Source of the DNA: Rhizobiales bacterium IMCC20636 | GTDB lineage: Bacteria; Pseudomonadota; Alphaproteobacteria; Rhizobiales; GCA-2746425 | Assembly: GCA_016865015.1 (NCBI GenBank) | Contig: CP018226.1 | Span: 589,001 to 653,000 of the forward strand | Reading direction: 5' to 3' | DNA length: 64,000 nt | Part shown: positions 1 through 8,253 of the stretch, in pieces | Position numbering within the stretch: position 1 is the first letter of the stretch | Layout of the letters: every line of letters begins with the position of its first letter | Position numbers and translations under genes: made by a program | Notes under the pieces: model-generated | The model's database searches: none | The model's input: only the letters and a program-made list of their open reading frames with translations | Told to the model about the DNA's origin: nothing

Positions 1-243
1 TCTTGCAAAGATTGCACTTTCCATTGTTGGAATGATGGCGCCCACTGTGTTGGTGCGGTTCGATGCCAGAGCCATGCCGCCGAAATGCGGCGTATAGCCC
101 AAATCCGCGATGGCCGCTTCCACACGCAGTTTTGTCGAGTCGCGCACTTGAGCCGGCAGATTGAGACAGCGTGACACGGTCGCTGTCGAAACACCGGCCA
201 GGCGGGCTACATCGTCAAGAGTGGGCAGGTTGATGGTGTTCAT
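1..243 (-). CDS. LacI-family transcriptional regulator (N-terminal part only)
   Basis: The reverse strand from 243 opens with ATG and encodes 81 residues before the window edge cuts it. The first part, LPTLDDVARLAGVSTATVSR, is the classical LacI helix-turn-helix, followed by the hinge region (RVEAAIADLGYTPH) and the start of the sugar-binding-type core (NTVGAIIPT). It faces the TRAP/dehydrogenase operon, with two LacI-type palindromes in the shared upstream region, so it probably represses that operon and possibly itself. The effector is inferred to be the operon substrate or an intermediate. The ligand-binding domain lies outside the window, so its specificity cannot be read. Confidence 0.93.
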   Translation of the reverse strand, partial: MNTINLPTLDDVARLAGVSTATVSRCLNLPAQVRDSTKLRVEAAIADLGYTPHFGGMALASNRTNTVGAIIPTMESAIFAR

Positions 244-511
244 AAGTTGAGACTCTAACCTTGCTGAGGGAACAAGTGAAGGTGGTTCGCTTGTGTCTCA
301 TGGCTCTTTGGCAGGCCGGATAGTGCCAGGCCTTGCCACTGCACTGGGTCCAAATGGCGGAGTTCAGCGGATGGTTTTTGGTTCTGCGTGTTGCAACCAG
401 CCTGAAAAATTCAGTGAATGTCTGGTGTGAAATACCCATTTTTTCAAACTGAAACCAGTCCTCACAGCATCAGGCAGCACCGCAAAGGGTTATTGAAATC
501 TTCAATCTTTA

Positions 512-547
512 TGTAAGCGCTTGCATTTCTAGATGTAAGCGCTTACA
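512..547. promoter_or_regulatory. Tandem LacI-type operators in the divergent promoter region
   Basis: TGTAAGCGCTTGCA (512-525) and TGTAAGCGCTTACA (534-547) are near-perfect and perfect 14-bp palindromes with the central CG typical of LacI/GalR-family operators. Their centres are 22 bp apart, two helical turns, which suits cooperative binding of two dimers on one DNA face. They lie 47 bp before the ATG at 594. The remainder of the 244-593 gene-free stretch shows no convincing gene. Core promoter hexamers could not be assigned with confidence. Confidence 0.8.
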
Positions 548-593
548 AATTCAAGTCAGCAGAAGGTTGCACGTTTGGGAGGACGTTCAAACT

Positions 594-800
594 ATGACTC
601 TTTTTACCAAGCAAATGCTCATCCTATCGCTCATTCTTTTCCTGATCTTTTTTACAAATGTCGGGTTTGGTGCCGCAGGGCTGGGTGAATTTCTGGGCGA
701 TGTTCCCCAGATGCTGCTGCTGCTTGCGTCCGTATGCCTGTTTGTCATCGGCATTCTGCAATGTGAATCACAATCCAAGACAGTCGAGAAATCGGACTGA
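594..800 (+). CDS. Small membrane protein at the head of the TRAP operon
   Basis: This 68-residue protein begins at the ATG preceded by GGGAGGA (577-583). An in-frame TTG further upstream lacks a ribosome site. Two hydrophobic segments are visible, about residues 8-26 (MLILSLILFLIFF) and 37-55 (QMLLLLASVCLFVIGIL), with a short polar tail, so a two-helix inner-membrane protein is expected. It is the first gene after the operators, 26 bp before the binding-protein gene, and so is probably co-transcribed with the importer. No family was recognised. It is not the DctQ subunit, which has its own gene downstream. An accessory role in transport is only a guess. Confidence 0.7.
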   Translation: MTLFTKQMLILSLILFLIFFTNVGFGAAGLGEFLGDVPQMLLLLASVCLFVIGILQCESQSKTVEKSD

Positions 801-826
801 CATCAAAGTTAACCGGGAGGAATACA

Positions 827-1981
827 ATGAAATTAAGAAAACCAATCACCGAGATTGAGTCGCTTGAGCGACGGAATTTCATGAAGCTGGCTGCTGCAGG
901 CAGCTTTACTGTGGCCGCTGTTGCAGGTGCTGCGGGAACCTTGTGGTCCTCTGATGCCATTGCACAGACCGCGAAGGAAGAGTCTGACCGCGAACGGGCA
1001 GCAGATCACATCATGACCATCGCTACGGCGTATGTGATGACAGCAGATCGCAGCTATCCGATCATGCAGCTTGATTTCAAGGAAAACATCCAGAACGCGA
1101 CCAATGGCAAAGTCTATGTCAAACTGGCTCCAGGCGGGCAGCTTGGTGCTGGTGGTGCACTGGTGCAAAAGGTGCAGGGTGGCACTATCCAGGCAGCTCA
1201 GCATTCGCTGTCAAACTTTGCGCCATTTGCGCCGGTGGTTGATCTGATCAACATGCCTTATCTGTGTGGATCCAATCAGCGTTTCGTGAATCTGGTGAAT
1301 TCCGATCACTGGAAAAACACGGTCAATCCACTGGTTGAAGCAAAAGGCTTCAAGCCGCTTTACTATGTGGTGATCGATCCGCGGGTTGTGGCCGTGCGCA
1401 AGGGCGGCGAAGGCCCCGTCAAAACGCCGTCAGACCTTGAAGGGTTGAAGTTCCGCGTTCCAGGTTCGAAGATGCTTCAGCAATATTACCGCATGGTGGG
1501 TGCCAACCCAACGCCGGTTGCATGGGGTGAAACACCTTCTGCGATCAAGCAGGGTGTTGCAGATGCGCTGGATCCTTCGGTTGGTGCGCTGTATGTCTTC
1601 GGCTTCAAGGACATCTTGAGCCATGTCACCTTCACCCGTGCGGTGCCGGACAGTCAGGTCTATTCCTGTAATGCCGAATGGTTCAACGGATTGCCTGCCG
1701 ATGTTCAGGAAGGCATTGAATTTGCCTCTGAAATCACCTCACAGCAGAACCTTGCCAAAGTGCCTGCGGCGCGTAACTTCGCGATGGCGGAACTTTCGAA
1801 ATCCGGTGTTGAATTCTATTCTCCAACGGCTGATGAACTGGCTGAATGGGAAGCTGCCGGCGGGTACCAGCGCAGCGAATGGGACAGCTTCAAAACCGAG
1901 CTGGCCGGTTCTATGGATGCCTTCGATCAGATGGTCGAGGCGGCTGGCACTCAGGGCCGATCCTATGTGCACGACGCCTAG
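827..1981 (+). CDS. TRAP transporter substrate-binding protein, DctP type (putative DHPS binding protein)
   Basis: A 384-residue DctP-family periplasmic receptor. A twin-arginine leader is visible (ERRNFMK, R15-R16, then a hydrophobic stretch ending AIA-QT near residue 46), so export is probably by Tat. GGGAGG at 815-820 fixes the start. The mature part carries family features such as the RVPGSKML stretch around the conserved arginine region and the WGETPSAIKQGVADA segment. It would deliver the ligand to the DctQ/DctM permeases encoded next. The dehydrogenases downstream suggest 2,3-dihydroxypropane-1-sulfonate as ligand, by context only. A strong stem-loop follows the stop codon. Confidence 0.9.
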   Translation: MKLRKPITEIESLERRNFMKLAAAGSFTVAAVAGAAGTLWSSDAIAQTAKEESDRERAADHIMTIATAYVMTADRSYPIMQLDFKENIQNATNGKVYVKLAPGGQLGAGGALVQKVQGGTIQAAQHSLSNFAPFAPVVDLINMPYLCGSNQRFVNLVNSDHWKNTVNPLVEAKGFKPLYYVVIDPRVVAVRKGGEGPVKTPSDLEGLKFRVPGSKMLQQYYRMVGANPTPVAWGETPSAIKQGVADALDPSVGALYVFGFKDILSHVTFTRAVPDSQVYSCNAEWFNGLPADVQEGIEFASEITSQQNLAKVPAARNFAMAELSKSGVEFYSPTADELAEWEAAGGYQRSEWDSFKTELAGSMDAFDQMVEAAGTQGRSYVHDA

Positions 1982-1998
1982 TCGGAGCCACTGAAGTC

Positions 1999-2023
1999 GG
2001 GCGGAGCAATCATTGCTCCGCCC
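1999..2023 (+). terminator. Intercistronic stem-loop after the TRAP binding-protein gene
   Basis: GGGCGGAGCAA (1999-2009) and TTGCTCCGCCC (2013-2023) form a perfect 11-bp stem with a 3-nt loop, followed by only three T residues. It lies between the binding-protein gene and the permease genes of the same operon. It may act as a partial terminator or a 3'-end stabiliser that raises binding-protein mRNA over permease mRNA. Confidence 0.75.
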
Positions 2024-2080
2024 TTTCAATATCAGAATGATTGTTAGCAGCGCTGCATGTTTTCGCAGCGGGAGGATGAC

Positions 2081-2587
2081 ATGCTGAAGGCGCTTGATAA
2101 GAATGCCGAAAGATGGGCCCTGCTCGTTTTTTACACCCTGCTTGTGGTGACGATGGCCGTGGAAGTGATACGCCGTGAGGTGTTTTCATACTCATCGATC
2201 TGGGGGGAAGAGATTGTCCGCTATTCCTTCATTTACCTGGCCTGGATCGGTGCTGCTGCGGCGGTGCGTGAACGGGGTCATATCCGCATCGATGTGCTAT
2301 TCAATTACGTGTCTCCACGCGTAAAAAGCCTGCTCTACATTTTTGGCGATCTGGTGATGCTGATCATTGCGATGCTGGCCTTCTGGTGGTCGTTTGAAAC
2401 AGTTGCCGTTTCCTGGAAATTCGGTTCGGTCAGCCATGGCCTGCGGGTCTCCATGGTCTGGTTCCTGATGGCAGTACCTCTGGGCTTTGCCCTGATGATG
2501 CTCCGCCTTGTTCAATCCCTCATTCGTGACGTTTCTGACTTTCGCTCAGGACGTCCCGTTTATGAGGGCGAACGCCTGTTCGATTAG
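2081..2587 (+). CDS. TRAP transporter small permease, DctQ type
   Basis: A 168-residue integral membrane protein of the DctQ family. The start at 2081 is chosen because GGAGG lies at 2071-2075. An upstream in-frame ATG would include that site in its coding sequence. Four hydrophobic segments can be seen, and the family stretch WGEEIVRYSFIYLAWIGAA is present at about residues 45-65, followed by the RGHIRID motif. It forms the membrane complex with the DctM protein encoded 9 bp downstream. Together with the binding protein this makes a complete TRAP importer driven by an ion gradient. Confidence 0.92.
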   Translation: MLKALDKNAERWALLVFYTLLVVTMAVEVIRREVFSYSSIWGEEIVRYSFIYLAWIGAAAAVRERGHIRIDVLFNYVSPRVKSLLYIFGDLVMLIIAMLAFWWSFETVAVSWKFGSVSHGLRVSMVWFLMAVPLGFALMMLRLVQSLIRDVSDFRSGRPVYEGERLFD

Positions 2588-2596
2588 GAGAACGCA

Positions 2597-3928
2597 ATGC
2601 TCTGGAACCAAATCCAACAGGAAGCTACTGTCATCGGTTGGGATTTTTATGGTCCGATTCTGATTTTCGTCGCCCTGATTGCCCTTGGTGTGCCGGTCTG
2701 GGCATCGATTGGCGCAGGTGCCGTAACGATGCTGGTCTTCTCGGAAGTCCTGCCACTGTCACTGCTCGGCGAAAGCCTGTTTGACGGTATTGATCACTTT
2801 GCCTTGACTGCAGTGCCGCTGTTCATTCTCACCGGTGATGTGCTGGTGCGCACGAAACTCAGTCGAAAATTTCTCGATGTCGCGGAAGCTCTGACGTGTT
2901 GGGCCCGGGGCGGGTTTGGCTCGGCGACGGTGCTGGTCTGCGGCATGTTCTCGGCGATTTCCGGATCGGATGCCGCTGGCGCTGCTGCGGTGGGGCGCAT
3001 GACGATTGCCCGGCTGGTGGAGTCCGGTTATCCGCGACCCTATGCTTGTGCGCTTGTGGCTGCTGGTGCCTGTACGGGCATTTTGATCCCGCCATCGATT
3101 GCCTATATCGTGATCGGACTTGTGCTGGGAATATCGGCATCCACCCTGTTTCAGGCAGCTCTTATTCCCGGTGTCCTGATCCTGCTCTCGATCCTCGTAA
3201 CCAATATCGTGGTCAATCGGAAACACGCCTATGAAGGTGGTGGACAGATTACGTTTCGCGAGTGGTTGTCCAATGTCGGAAACGCGCTGGCCCGTGGCTG
3301 GTACGCATTTCTGGTGCCGGGGGTCATTTTCTGGGGCATTTTCTCCGGACGTCTGACCCCCACGGAAGCTGGGGCGACAGCTGTGATGGTTACGATCATT
3401 CTCGGCTTTGTTCTTGGCACGCTGAAACTGTCTGATTTTCCGGCGATGATGGTGAGTTCAGCGAAAGTGAATGGCATTATTCTGCCGATTATCGCCATGT
3501 CGCTGCCTTTGGCACAGGCGATGGCTGCATTGGGTGTGCCGCAGGGGTTCGTGTTTGCTGTCACTTCTGTGACGGAAAATCCCTATATCCTGATCCTGCT
3601 GATGATTGGCATCTTGATTGCGGCTGGCTGTGTGATGGAGACAACGCCGAATATCGTGATCCTGGCACCCATTCTCAAACCCCTGGCCGATCAGATTGGC
3701 ATGAACGAAATTCAGTTCTGTATCATGATGATTACGGCTCTGGGCGTTGGTTTCATTACACCCCCATTGGGACTAAACCTGTTTGTGGTGTCCGGCCTGA
3801 CAGGCGAGTCGATTTTGAAGATCGCGGCGCGAGCGATCCCTTTTGTTTTCTTCATGCTGCTGGTTGTCTTGTTGATCGCCTACGTTCCTATGGTGTCGAC
3901 CTTGCTGCTGCCAGATATTTATAAATGA
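2597..3928 (+). CDS. TRAP transporter large permease, DctM type
   Basis: A 443-residue protein with about twelve hydrophobic segments, the normal size for the catalytic DctM subunit. Family signatures visible include GMFSAISGSDAAGAAAVG near residue 115, GILIPPSIAYIV near 160, and the C-terminal FITPPLGLNLFVVSG. It follows the DctQ gene by 9 bp, and its stop overlaps the context of the next start. Substrate prediction rests on the neighbouring DHPS-type dehydrogenases. Confidence 0.94.
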   Translation: MLWNQIQQEATVIGWDFYGPILIFVALIALGVPVWASIGAGAVTMLVFSEVLPLSLLGESLFDGIDHFALTAVPLFILTGDVLVRTKLSRKFLDVAEALTCWARGGFGSATVLVCGMFSAISGSDAAGAAAVGRMTIARLVESGYPRPYACALVAAGACTGILIPPSIAYIVIGLVLGISASTLFQAALIPGVLILLSILVTNIVVNRKHAYEGGGQITFREWLSNVGNALARGWYAFLVPGVIFWGIFSGRLTPTEAGATAVMVTIILGFVLGTLKLSDFPAMMVSSAKVNGIILPIIAMSLPLAQAMAALGVPQGFVFAVTSVTENPYILILLMIGILIAAGCVMETTPNIVILAPILKPLADQIGMNEIQFCIMMITALGVGFITPPLGLNLFVVSGLTGESILKIAARAIPFVFFMLLVVLLIAYVPMVSTLLLPDIYK

Positions 3929-3936
3929 GGCCCGAT

Positions 3937-5241
3937 ATGACTATTGACTATCTGAAAAAAGCGGATCGAAAATCCACCGATGATGCCGGTGATGTCAACG
4001 CCACTGTGAAAGCCATTCTCGATGAAATCGAGGCTGGCGGTGATGAAGCGGCGCGGCGATATGCGGCCAAGTTCGATAAATATGATGGCAATGTCGTCTT
4101 GACCCGAGACGAGATTGAAGCGGCATCCGAAAAGGTCTCTCAGACGCTGAAAGATGATATCCGTTATGCTTGGGACAATGTACGGACATTTGCAGAAGCA
4201 CAAAAATCCAGCATCAGGGACATAGAGGTTGAATTGCGGCCCGGTCTGATTGCCGGACAAAGGGCAATTCCGTGTCAGGCAGCCGGTTGTTACGCCCCCG
4301 GTGGTCGGTACAGCCATATTGCGTCGGCCCTGATGACAGTCACCACGGCCAAAGTTGCCGGTTGCGGGCACATCACGGCCTGCTCACCGCCACGGCCTGA
4401 AAAAGGCATCGCACCGGCGATTGTCTATACGGCGGATTTGTGCGGAGCGGATAATATTTTGGCGTTGGGCGGTGTTCAGGGGATTGCGGCCATGGCGTTT
4501 GGCCTGTTCGGTCTGCCAAAATCGGATATTCTCGTGGGGCCGGGCAACCAGTTTGTTGCTGAAGCCAAGCGCATTCTGTTCGGCCGTGTTGGCATAGATA
4601 TGTTTGCCGGACCAACGGACAGTCTTATTTTGGCTGATGAAACGGCTGATCCTCATATTGTGGCCTGGGATCTGGTGGGTCAGGCGGAGCATGGCTACAA
4701 TTCTCCTGTCTGGCTTGCAACGACCCACCGTCCATTGGCTGAAAAGGTGATGGAACTGGTGCCGCAATATATAAGTGAGTTACCCGACTTAAATGCACAG
4801 AATGCTGCTGCTGCATGGCGCGATATGGCGGAAGTCATGGTCGTTCCAGACCGGGAAGGCCTTGCACAGGTGGCGGATATGATTGCGCCGGAGCATCTGC
4901 ATGTGCAGGCAGCGGACACAGACTGGTTCCTGAACCGGCTGCAATGCTATGGTTCGCTATTTCTGGGCGAGGAGACCACTGTTGCCTTTGGGGATAAATC
5001 CGCTGGTCCAAACCACGTTTTGCCAACATCCGGTGCCGCGCGGTATACGGGCGGGCTGTCCGTGCATAAGTATATGAAGCTGGTGACATGGCAGAAAGTC
5101 ACGCGCGAAGGTTCGAAAGCGGTGGCCGAATCGACCGCACGCATTTCGCGTCTGGAAGGTATGGAAGGGCATGCGCGTACAGCAGATATTCGATTGGAAA
5201 AATATTTCCCCGATGAGACTTTCGATCTGACAGCAGGATAA
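3937..5241 (+). CDS. hpsN: Sulfopropanediol 3-dehydrogenase (histidinol-dehydrogenase family), HpsN
   Basis: A 434-residue member of the histidinol dehydrogenase fold. The ATG at 3937 has GAGG at 3927-3930. The ATG at 3925 overlaps the previous stop and has no ribosome site. All four zinc ligands of the fold can be matched: Q249 and H252 in GQAEHG, D353 in GDKSAG, and H412 in EGHARTAD. The catalytic pair E319-H320 sits in APEHLHVQ. No other his genes are nearby. Instead it stands between a TRAP importer and an SDR plus a zinc alcohol dehydrogenase, the hpsN-hpsO-hpsP arrangement known for DHPS degradation. HpsN oxidises (R)-DHPS to (R)-sulfolactate with NAD+. The assignment relies on gene order as much as sequence. 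Confidence 0.82.
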   Translation: MTIDYLKKADRKSTDDAGDVNATVKAILDEIEAGGDEAARRYAAKFDKYDGNVVLTRDEIEAASEKVSQTLKDDIRYAWDNVRTFAEAQKSSIRDIEVELRPGLIAGQRAIPCQAAGCYAPGGRYSHIASALMTVTTAKVAGCGHITACSPPRPEKGIAPAIVYTADLCGADNILALGGVQGIAAMAFGLFGLPKSDILVGPGNQFVAEAKRILFGRVGIDMFAGPTDSLILADETADPHIVAWDLVGQAEHGYNSPVWLATTHRPLAEKVMELVPQYISELPDLNAQNAAAAWRDMAEVMVVPDREGLAQVADMIAPEHLHVQAADTDWFLNRLQCYGSLFLGEETTVAFGDKSAGPNHVLPTSGAARYTGGLSVHKYMKLVTWQKVTREGSKAVAESTARISRLEGMEGHARTADIRLEKYFPDETFDLTAG

Positions 5242-5244
5242 GCC

Positions 5245-5997
5245 ATGAGTGATCTGTTTGGTGTTGCGGGAAAAATTGCCTGTGTAACCGGGGCCAGTTC
5301 CGGCATTGGCCGGGCACTCGCTTCGGCGCTGAGCGGTGCGGGCGCGCGCGTCGTCGGGCTTGCCAGGCGCGAAGAGGCGTTGCGCGCGTGGCAGTCTGAA
5401 GCCAGCGGTGAAACCGCCATTGTCAGTTGCGATCTGTCTGATCCGGCTGACATGGCCGGTGTGGCACAACGGGCCAGCGCGCCATTTGGCGCTCCGGATA
5501 TTCTGATCAACGCCGCTGGCATCAACACCAGACAGCTTGCCGATGAGGTGACACTGGAGGGCTGGCAAAAGACGCTTGATCTCAATTTGTCAGTGCCGTT
5601 TTTTTTGGCGAAGGCACTGGTTCCCGCCATGCGAGATAAGGGTTGGGGCCGCATCATCAATTTTGCTTCCCTGCAGACCGAACGCGCCTTTCCCGGCGGA
5701 GTTGCCTATGGTGCTTCGAAGGGCGGTGTTGGCCAGATGACACGTGCAATGGCCGAGGCCTGGTCCCGGTCCGGCATTACCGCCAATGCTCTGGCACCAG
5801 GCTTCTTTCCGACCGAGTTGACCGGTCCGGTGTTTGACAACCCGGAACTGGCAGCGCGCAATGCGGCTCAGACCTGCATTGGCCGCAATGGAACAATGGC
5901 AGATTTGGTTGGGCCAACCCTGTTTTTAAGCTCTGATGCCAGCGCTTATGTGACAGGCCAGATATTATTTGTGGACGGAGGCTTTACCGCCAAATGA
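5245..5997 (+). CDS. hpsO: Short-chain dehydrogenase, probable DHPS 2-dehydrogenase HpsO
   Basis: A 250-residue classical SDR: cofactor motif TGASSGIG (15-22), NAAG (89-92), catalytic S142, Y155 and K159 (YGASK), and the C-terminal VDGG. It starts 3 bp after hpsN, with AGGA at about 5234-5237. In known DHPS loci HpsO is an SDR that works with HpsP to interconvert DHPS stereoisomers through the 2-keto form so that HpsN can use them. The same order here supports that role. Sequence alone would allow only a generic SDR call. Confidence 0.75.
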   Translation: MSDLFGVAGKIACVTGASSGIGRALASALSGAGARVVGLARREEALRAWQSEASGETAIVSCDLSDPADMAGVAQRASAPFGAPDILINAAGINTRQLADEVTLEGWQKTLDLNLSVPFFLAKALVPAMRDKGWGRIINFASLQTERAFPGGVAYGASKGGVGQMTRAMAEAWSRSGITANALAPGFFPTELTGPVFDNPELAARNAAQTCIGRNGTMADLVGPTLFLSSDASAYVTGQILFVDGGFTAK

Positions 5998-6983
5998 AAG
6001 CACTGGTTTACAACGGGCCGGAACAGATCGACTTTCAGAACATGCCCGATCCTGTTCGTGGCGATAATGAATGCCTGATCAGAATTGAGCATGTGGGGAT
6101 TTGCGGATCTGACATGCATGCCTGGGCAGGTCATGATGAGCGCAGGCCTGCGCCGTTGATCTTGGGACATGAGGCGGCCGGGCTTGTGATCGAAGGGCCA
6201 TTGAAAGGCCAGCGCGTTACGGTCAATCCGCTTGTGTCCTGCGGCGTGTGTGATGTGTGCACAAGCGGGCGGGAAAATTTGTGCGCCCGCCGCGAAATTA
6301 TTTCCATGCCGCCGCGTCAGGGTGCCTTTTGCGAATTGCTGACCATGCCGGTTGGCAATCTGGTGGTGCTTCCAGAAGGGTTTTCAAGCCAGACAGCGGC
6401 TCTTGCTGAACCACTTGCGTGTGGCTGGCATGCGGTGCGGCTGGGAAGCCGGGTTCTTGATGGCCCGATATCTGAGGCGAGCTGTCTGGTGCTTGGCGGC
6501 GGGGCAATCGGTCTTGGGGCTGCATTGGTGCTGGCGTCACGGGGTGCGGCGCAGATCTGGGTCGCCGAGATCAATGCGGCGCGTCGGTCCATTGTGGTGC
6601 AAAGCGGCCCATTCAAGGTATATGACCCGACCACAGAAGCGGGTCCGGATGCGGTTGATCTGGTGGTGGATGGCGTTGGTTTCGAGGCCACAAGGAAGGC
6701 GGCTTTTGCGAAGGTCAGGCCGGGTGGTGTTATCAGCCATATCGGCCTTGGGTCTGCCAGTGGGGGCGTGGATGTACGCCGCGCCACGCTTCAGGAAATC
6801 ACCTTCATAGGTACCTATACTTACACTCAGCAGGATTTCAGGGATACGGCTCAGGCCATTTTTGACGGCCATCTCGGCGCTCTCGATTGGCCTGAAACAC
6901 GGCCATTGAGCGATGGTCCATCGGCGTTTGATGACATCAAAACCGGGCAGGCCGCGGCCCCCAAGATCATTCTGGTTCCCTAG
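5994..6983 (+). CDS. hpsP: Zinc-dependent alcohol dehydrogenase, probable DHPS dehydrogenase HpsP
   Basis: A 329-residue medium-chain dehydrogenase whose ATG overlaps the previous stop (ATGA), implying translational coupling. Catalytic zinc ligands are visible as C37 (GICGSD) and H59-E60 (LGHEAAG). The structural zinc site is C83, C86, C89 and C97. A Rossmann glycine motif, LGGGAIGLGAAL, lies near residue 165. Family and position match HpsP, the partner of HpsO in isomerising (S)-DHPS. The operon ends here against a convergent gene. No sulfolactate lyase or sulfoacetaldehyde acetyltransferase gene is present in the window. Confidence 0.75.
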   Translation: MKALVYNGPEQIDFQNMPDPVRGDNECLIRIEHVGICGSDMHAWAGHDERRPAPLILGHEAAGLVIEGPLKGQRVTVNPLVSCGVCDVCTSGRENLCARREIISMPPRQGAFCELLTMPVGNLVVLPEGFSSQTAALAEPLACGWHAVRLGSRVLDGPISEASCLVLGGGAIGLGAALVLASRGAAQIWVAEINAARRSIVVQSGPFKVYDPTTEAGPDAVDLVVDGVGFEATRKAAFAKVRPGGVISHIGLGSASGGVDVRRATLQEITFIGTYTYTQQDFRDTAQAIFDGHLGALDWPETRPLSDGPSAFDDIKTGQAAAPKIILVP

Positions 6984-7009
6984 AATTTACCAGTAAAAAA
7001 GGTTCGTTC

Positions 7010-8080
7010 CTACACACCGCGCCGCATGCGGCGGGCCTTCATGGCCTCATTGGCTTCGGGCGTACCATCGTGGAACGATCCGAACCATTTATCCAGTGGC
7101 ACCATTCCGTCGGCGTAGTTCACTTCGAAATATTTGTGATGCAAATAATGTGCGTAATAGGAGGCATCCACGCTTGTGCCATCCTTGTTGACGACAATGC
7201 GGTCAAAACCGGTGTGTCCCTGTGCGGGAGCCACGCCCAGACGAGACGCCAAATTGATCATATGGATCGGGTGCGACGGGATGAAAAAGAACAACAGGAT
7301 CGTGGAAAAATAAAGCACATGTTCGATAGGGTGCATGGACAGGCCGGACCAGGGCCCCGGATTGATATTGCGGTGGTGCAGTTTGTGGGCGATGCGATAG
7401 AGCGGAGGCCAATGCAGCAGGCGGTGAGCGCAGTAAAACCCAACCTCATGAATAAACGGCACAAGAAAGAACAGAGCGATAAAGCCAACCGGATGATCGC
7501 CAAAATTCACAATCGGAATCATGCCATTAGCATAGGCCCATAACAGCAGGACTTCATAGGCCGTCCAGATGGGAACGCCGCTGCCGAGCGTCCAGACCAT
7601 GTTGTCGAGGGTCTGGTCGTTGAACAGAAATACGGAAGAGTCTTTTTTGGGCCAGTTGCGGTTGTATTTGAACGTCGTGTTCTGTTTGCGCCAGACATAG
7701 AGCCACAGATGCCAAGCACCGTAGACTGCCAGTGCCAGCAGATAGTTGCGGGCCAGTATCAACGCCGCCCAACCAATTGAAAAGCTCTGCATCGTTTCAA
7801 GTGATGGGGTCAGGAACATCCAGATGAAAATGGCGGCGATGGCGTAGAGGACATTCCAGGGAAACAGATATCCGGGAAAGCCGAAAAACCATTTGATCAG
7901 GGCTTTCGGCTGCGGTGGCCAGGCGAAAGCAGGGCCATAACTGATCGTCTTGTCCGGTGCCCAATTCCCCCGGGCATCCTCGCTGCCATATTTGCTTTCA
8001 TCCATCGCATATCTCCCATATCTCAGAGCTTTTAGCACGAGTTGTGTTGGGGCCCAATAGAACTCGCGATAGTTCAGCAC
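7010..8080 (-). CDS. Fatty acid hydroxylase/sterol desaturase superfamily membrane protein
   Basis: A 356-residue integral membrane protein with the histidine clusters of the di-iron hydroxylase superfamily: HRLLH (219-223), HKLHH (232-236), HPIEH (250-254) and HYLHH (311-315), set among several hydrophobic segments from residue 65 onward. Such enzymes hydroxylate or desaturate lipid chains, sterols or carotenoids. The substrate cannot be read here. The start is uncertain: the ATG at 8080 is the longest frame, and a shorter product could begin at MDESKYG (residue 26). It is monocistronic, between the DHPS operon (convergent) and an outer-membrane protein gene (divergent). Confidence 0.85.
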   Translation of the reverse strand: MLNYREFYWAPTQLVLKALRYGRYAMDESKYGSEDARGNWAPDKTISYGPAFAWPPQPKALIKWFFGFPGYLFPWNVLYAIAAIFIWMFLTPSLETMQSFSIGWAALILARNYLLALAVYGAWHLWLYVWRKQNTTFKYNRNWPKKDSSVFLFNDQTLDNMVWTLGSGVPIWTAYEVLLLWAYANGMIPIVNFGDHPVGFIALFFLVPFIHEVGFYCAHRLLHWPPLYRIAHKLHHRNINPGPWSGLSMHPIEHVLYFSTILLFFFIPSHPIHMINLASRLGVAPAQGHTGFDRIVVNKDGTSVDASYYAHYLHHKYFEVNYADGMVPLDKWFGSFHDGTPEANEAMKARRMRRGV

Positions 8081-8253
8081 ATTGGTGTTTGGTCAATCCC
8101 GGCCCCGGATCGGGCGTTTATTTTTTCACCAGTTCCCAATTGAATGTGACTGGAGATATCCGAACCGTGTTTCGGGGGCCAAAGCATTGTCGGGCATGGA
8201 GCATTATGCTACGAGTTTTGTAGCCAGAAATTATTGGGATATTCGAGGCCGCC

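Noticed and set aside
3937-5241. Histidine biosynthesis gene hisD
   Set aside because: The fold and zinc ligands are those of HisD, but there are no other his genes and the gene sits in a TRAP/SDR/alcohol dehydrogenase operon that matches hpsN.
4947-5660. Long open frame on the minus strand across hpsN and hpsO
   Set aside because: It lies opposite two clear enzyme genes, shows no motif and has the Ser/Pro/Arg/Ala-rich composition typical of antisense shadow frames.
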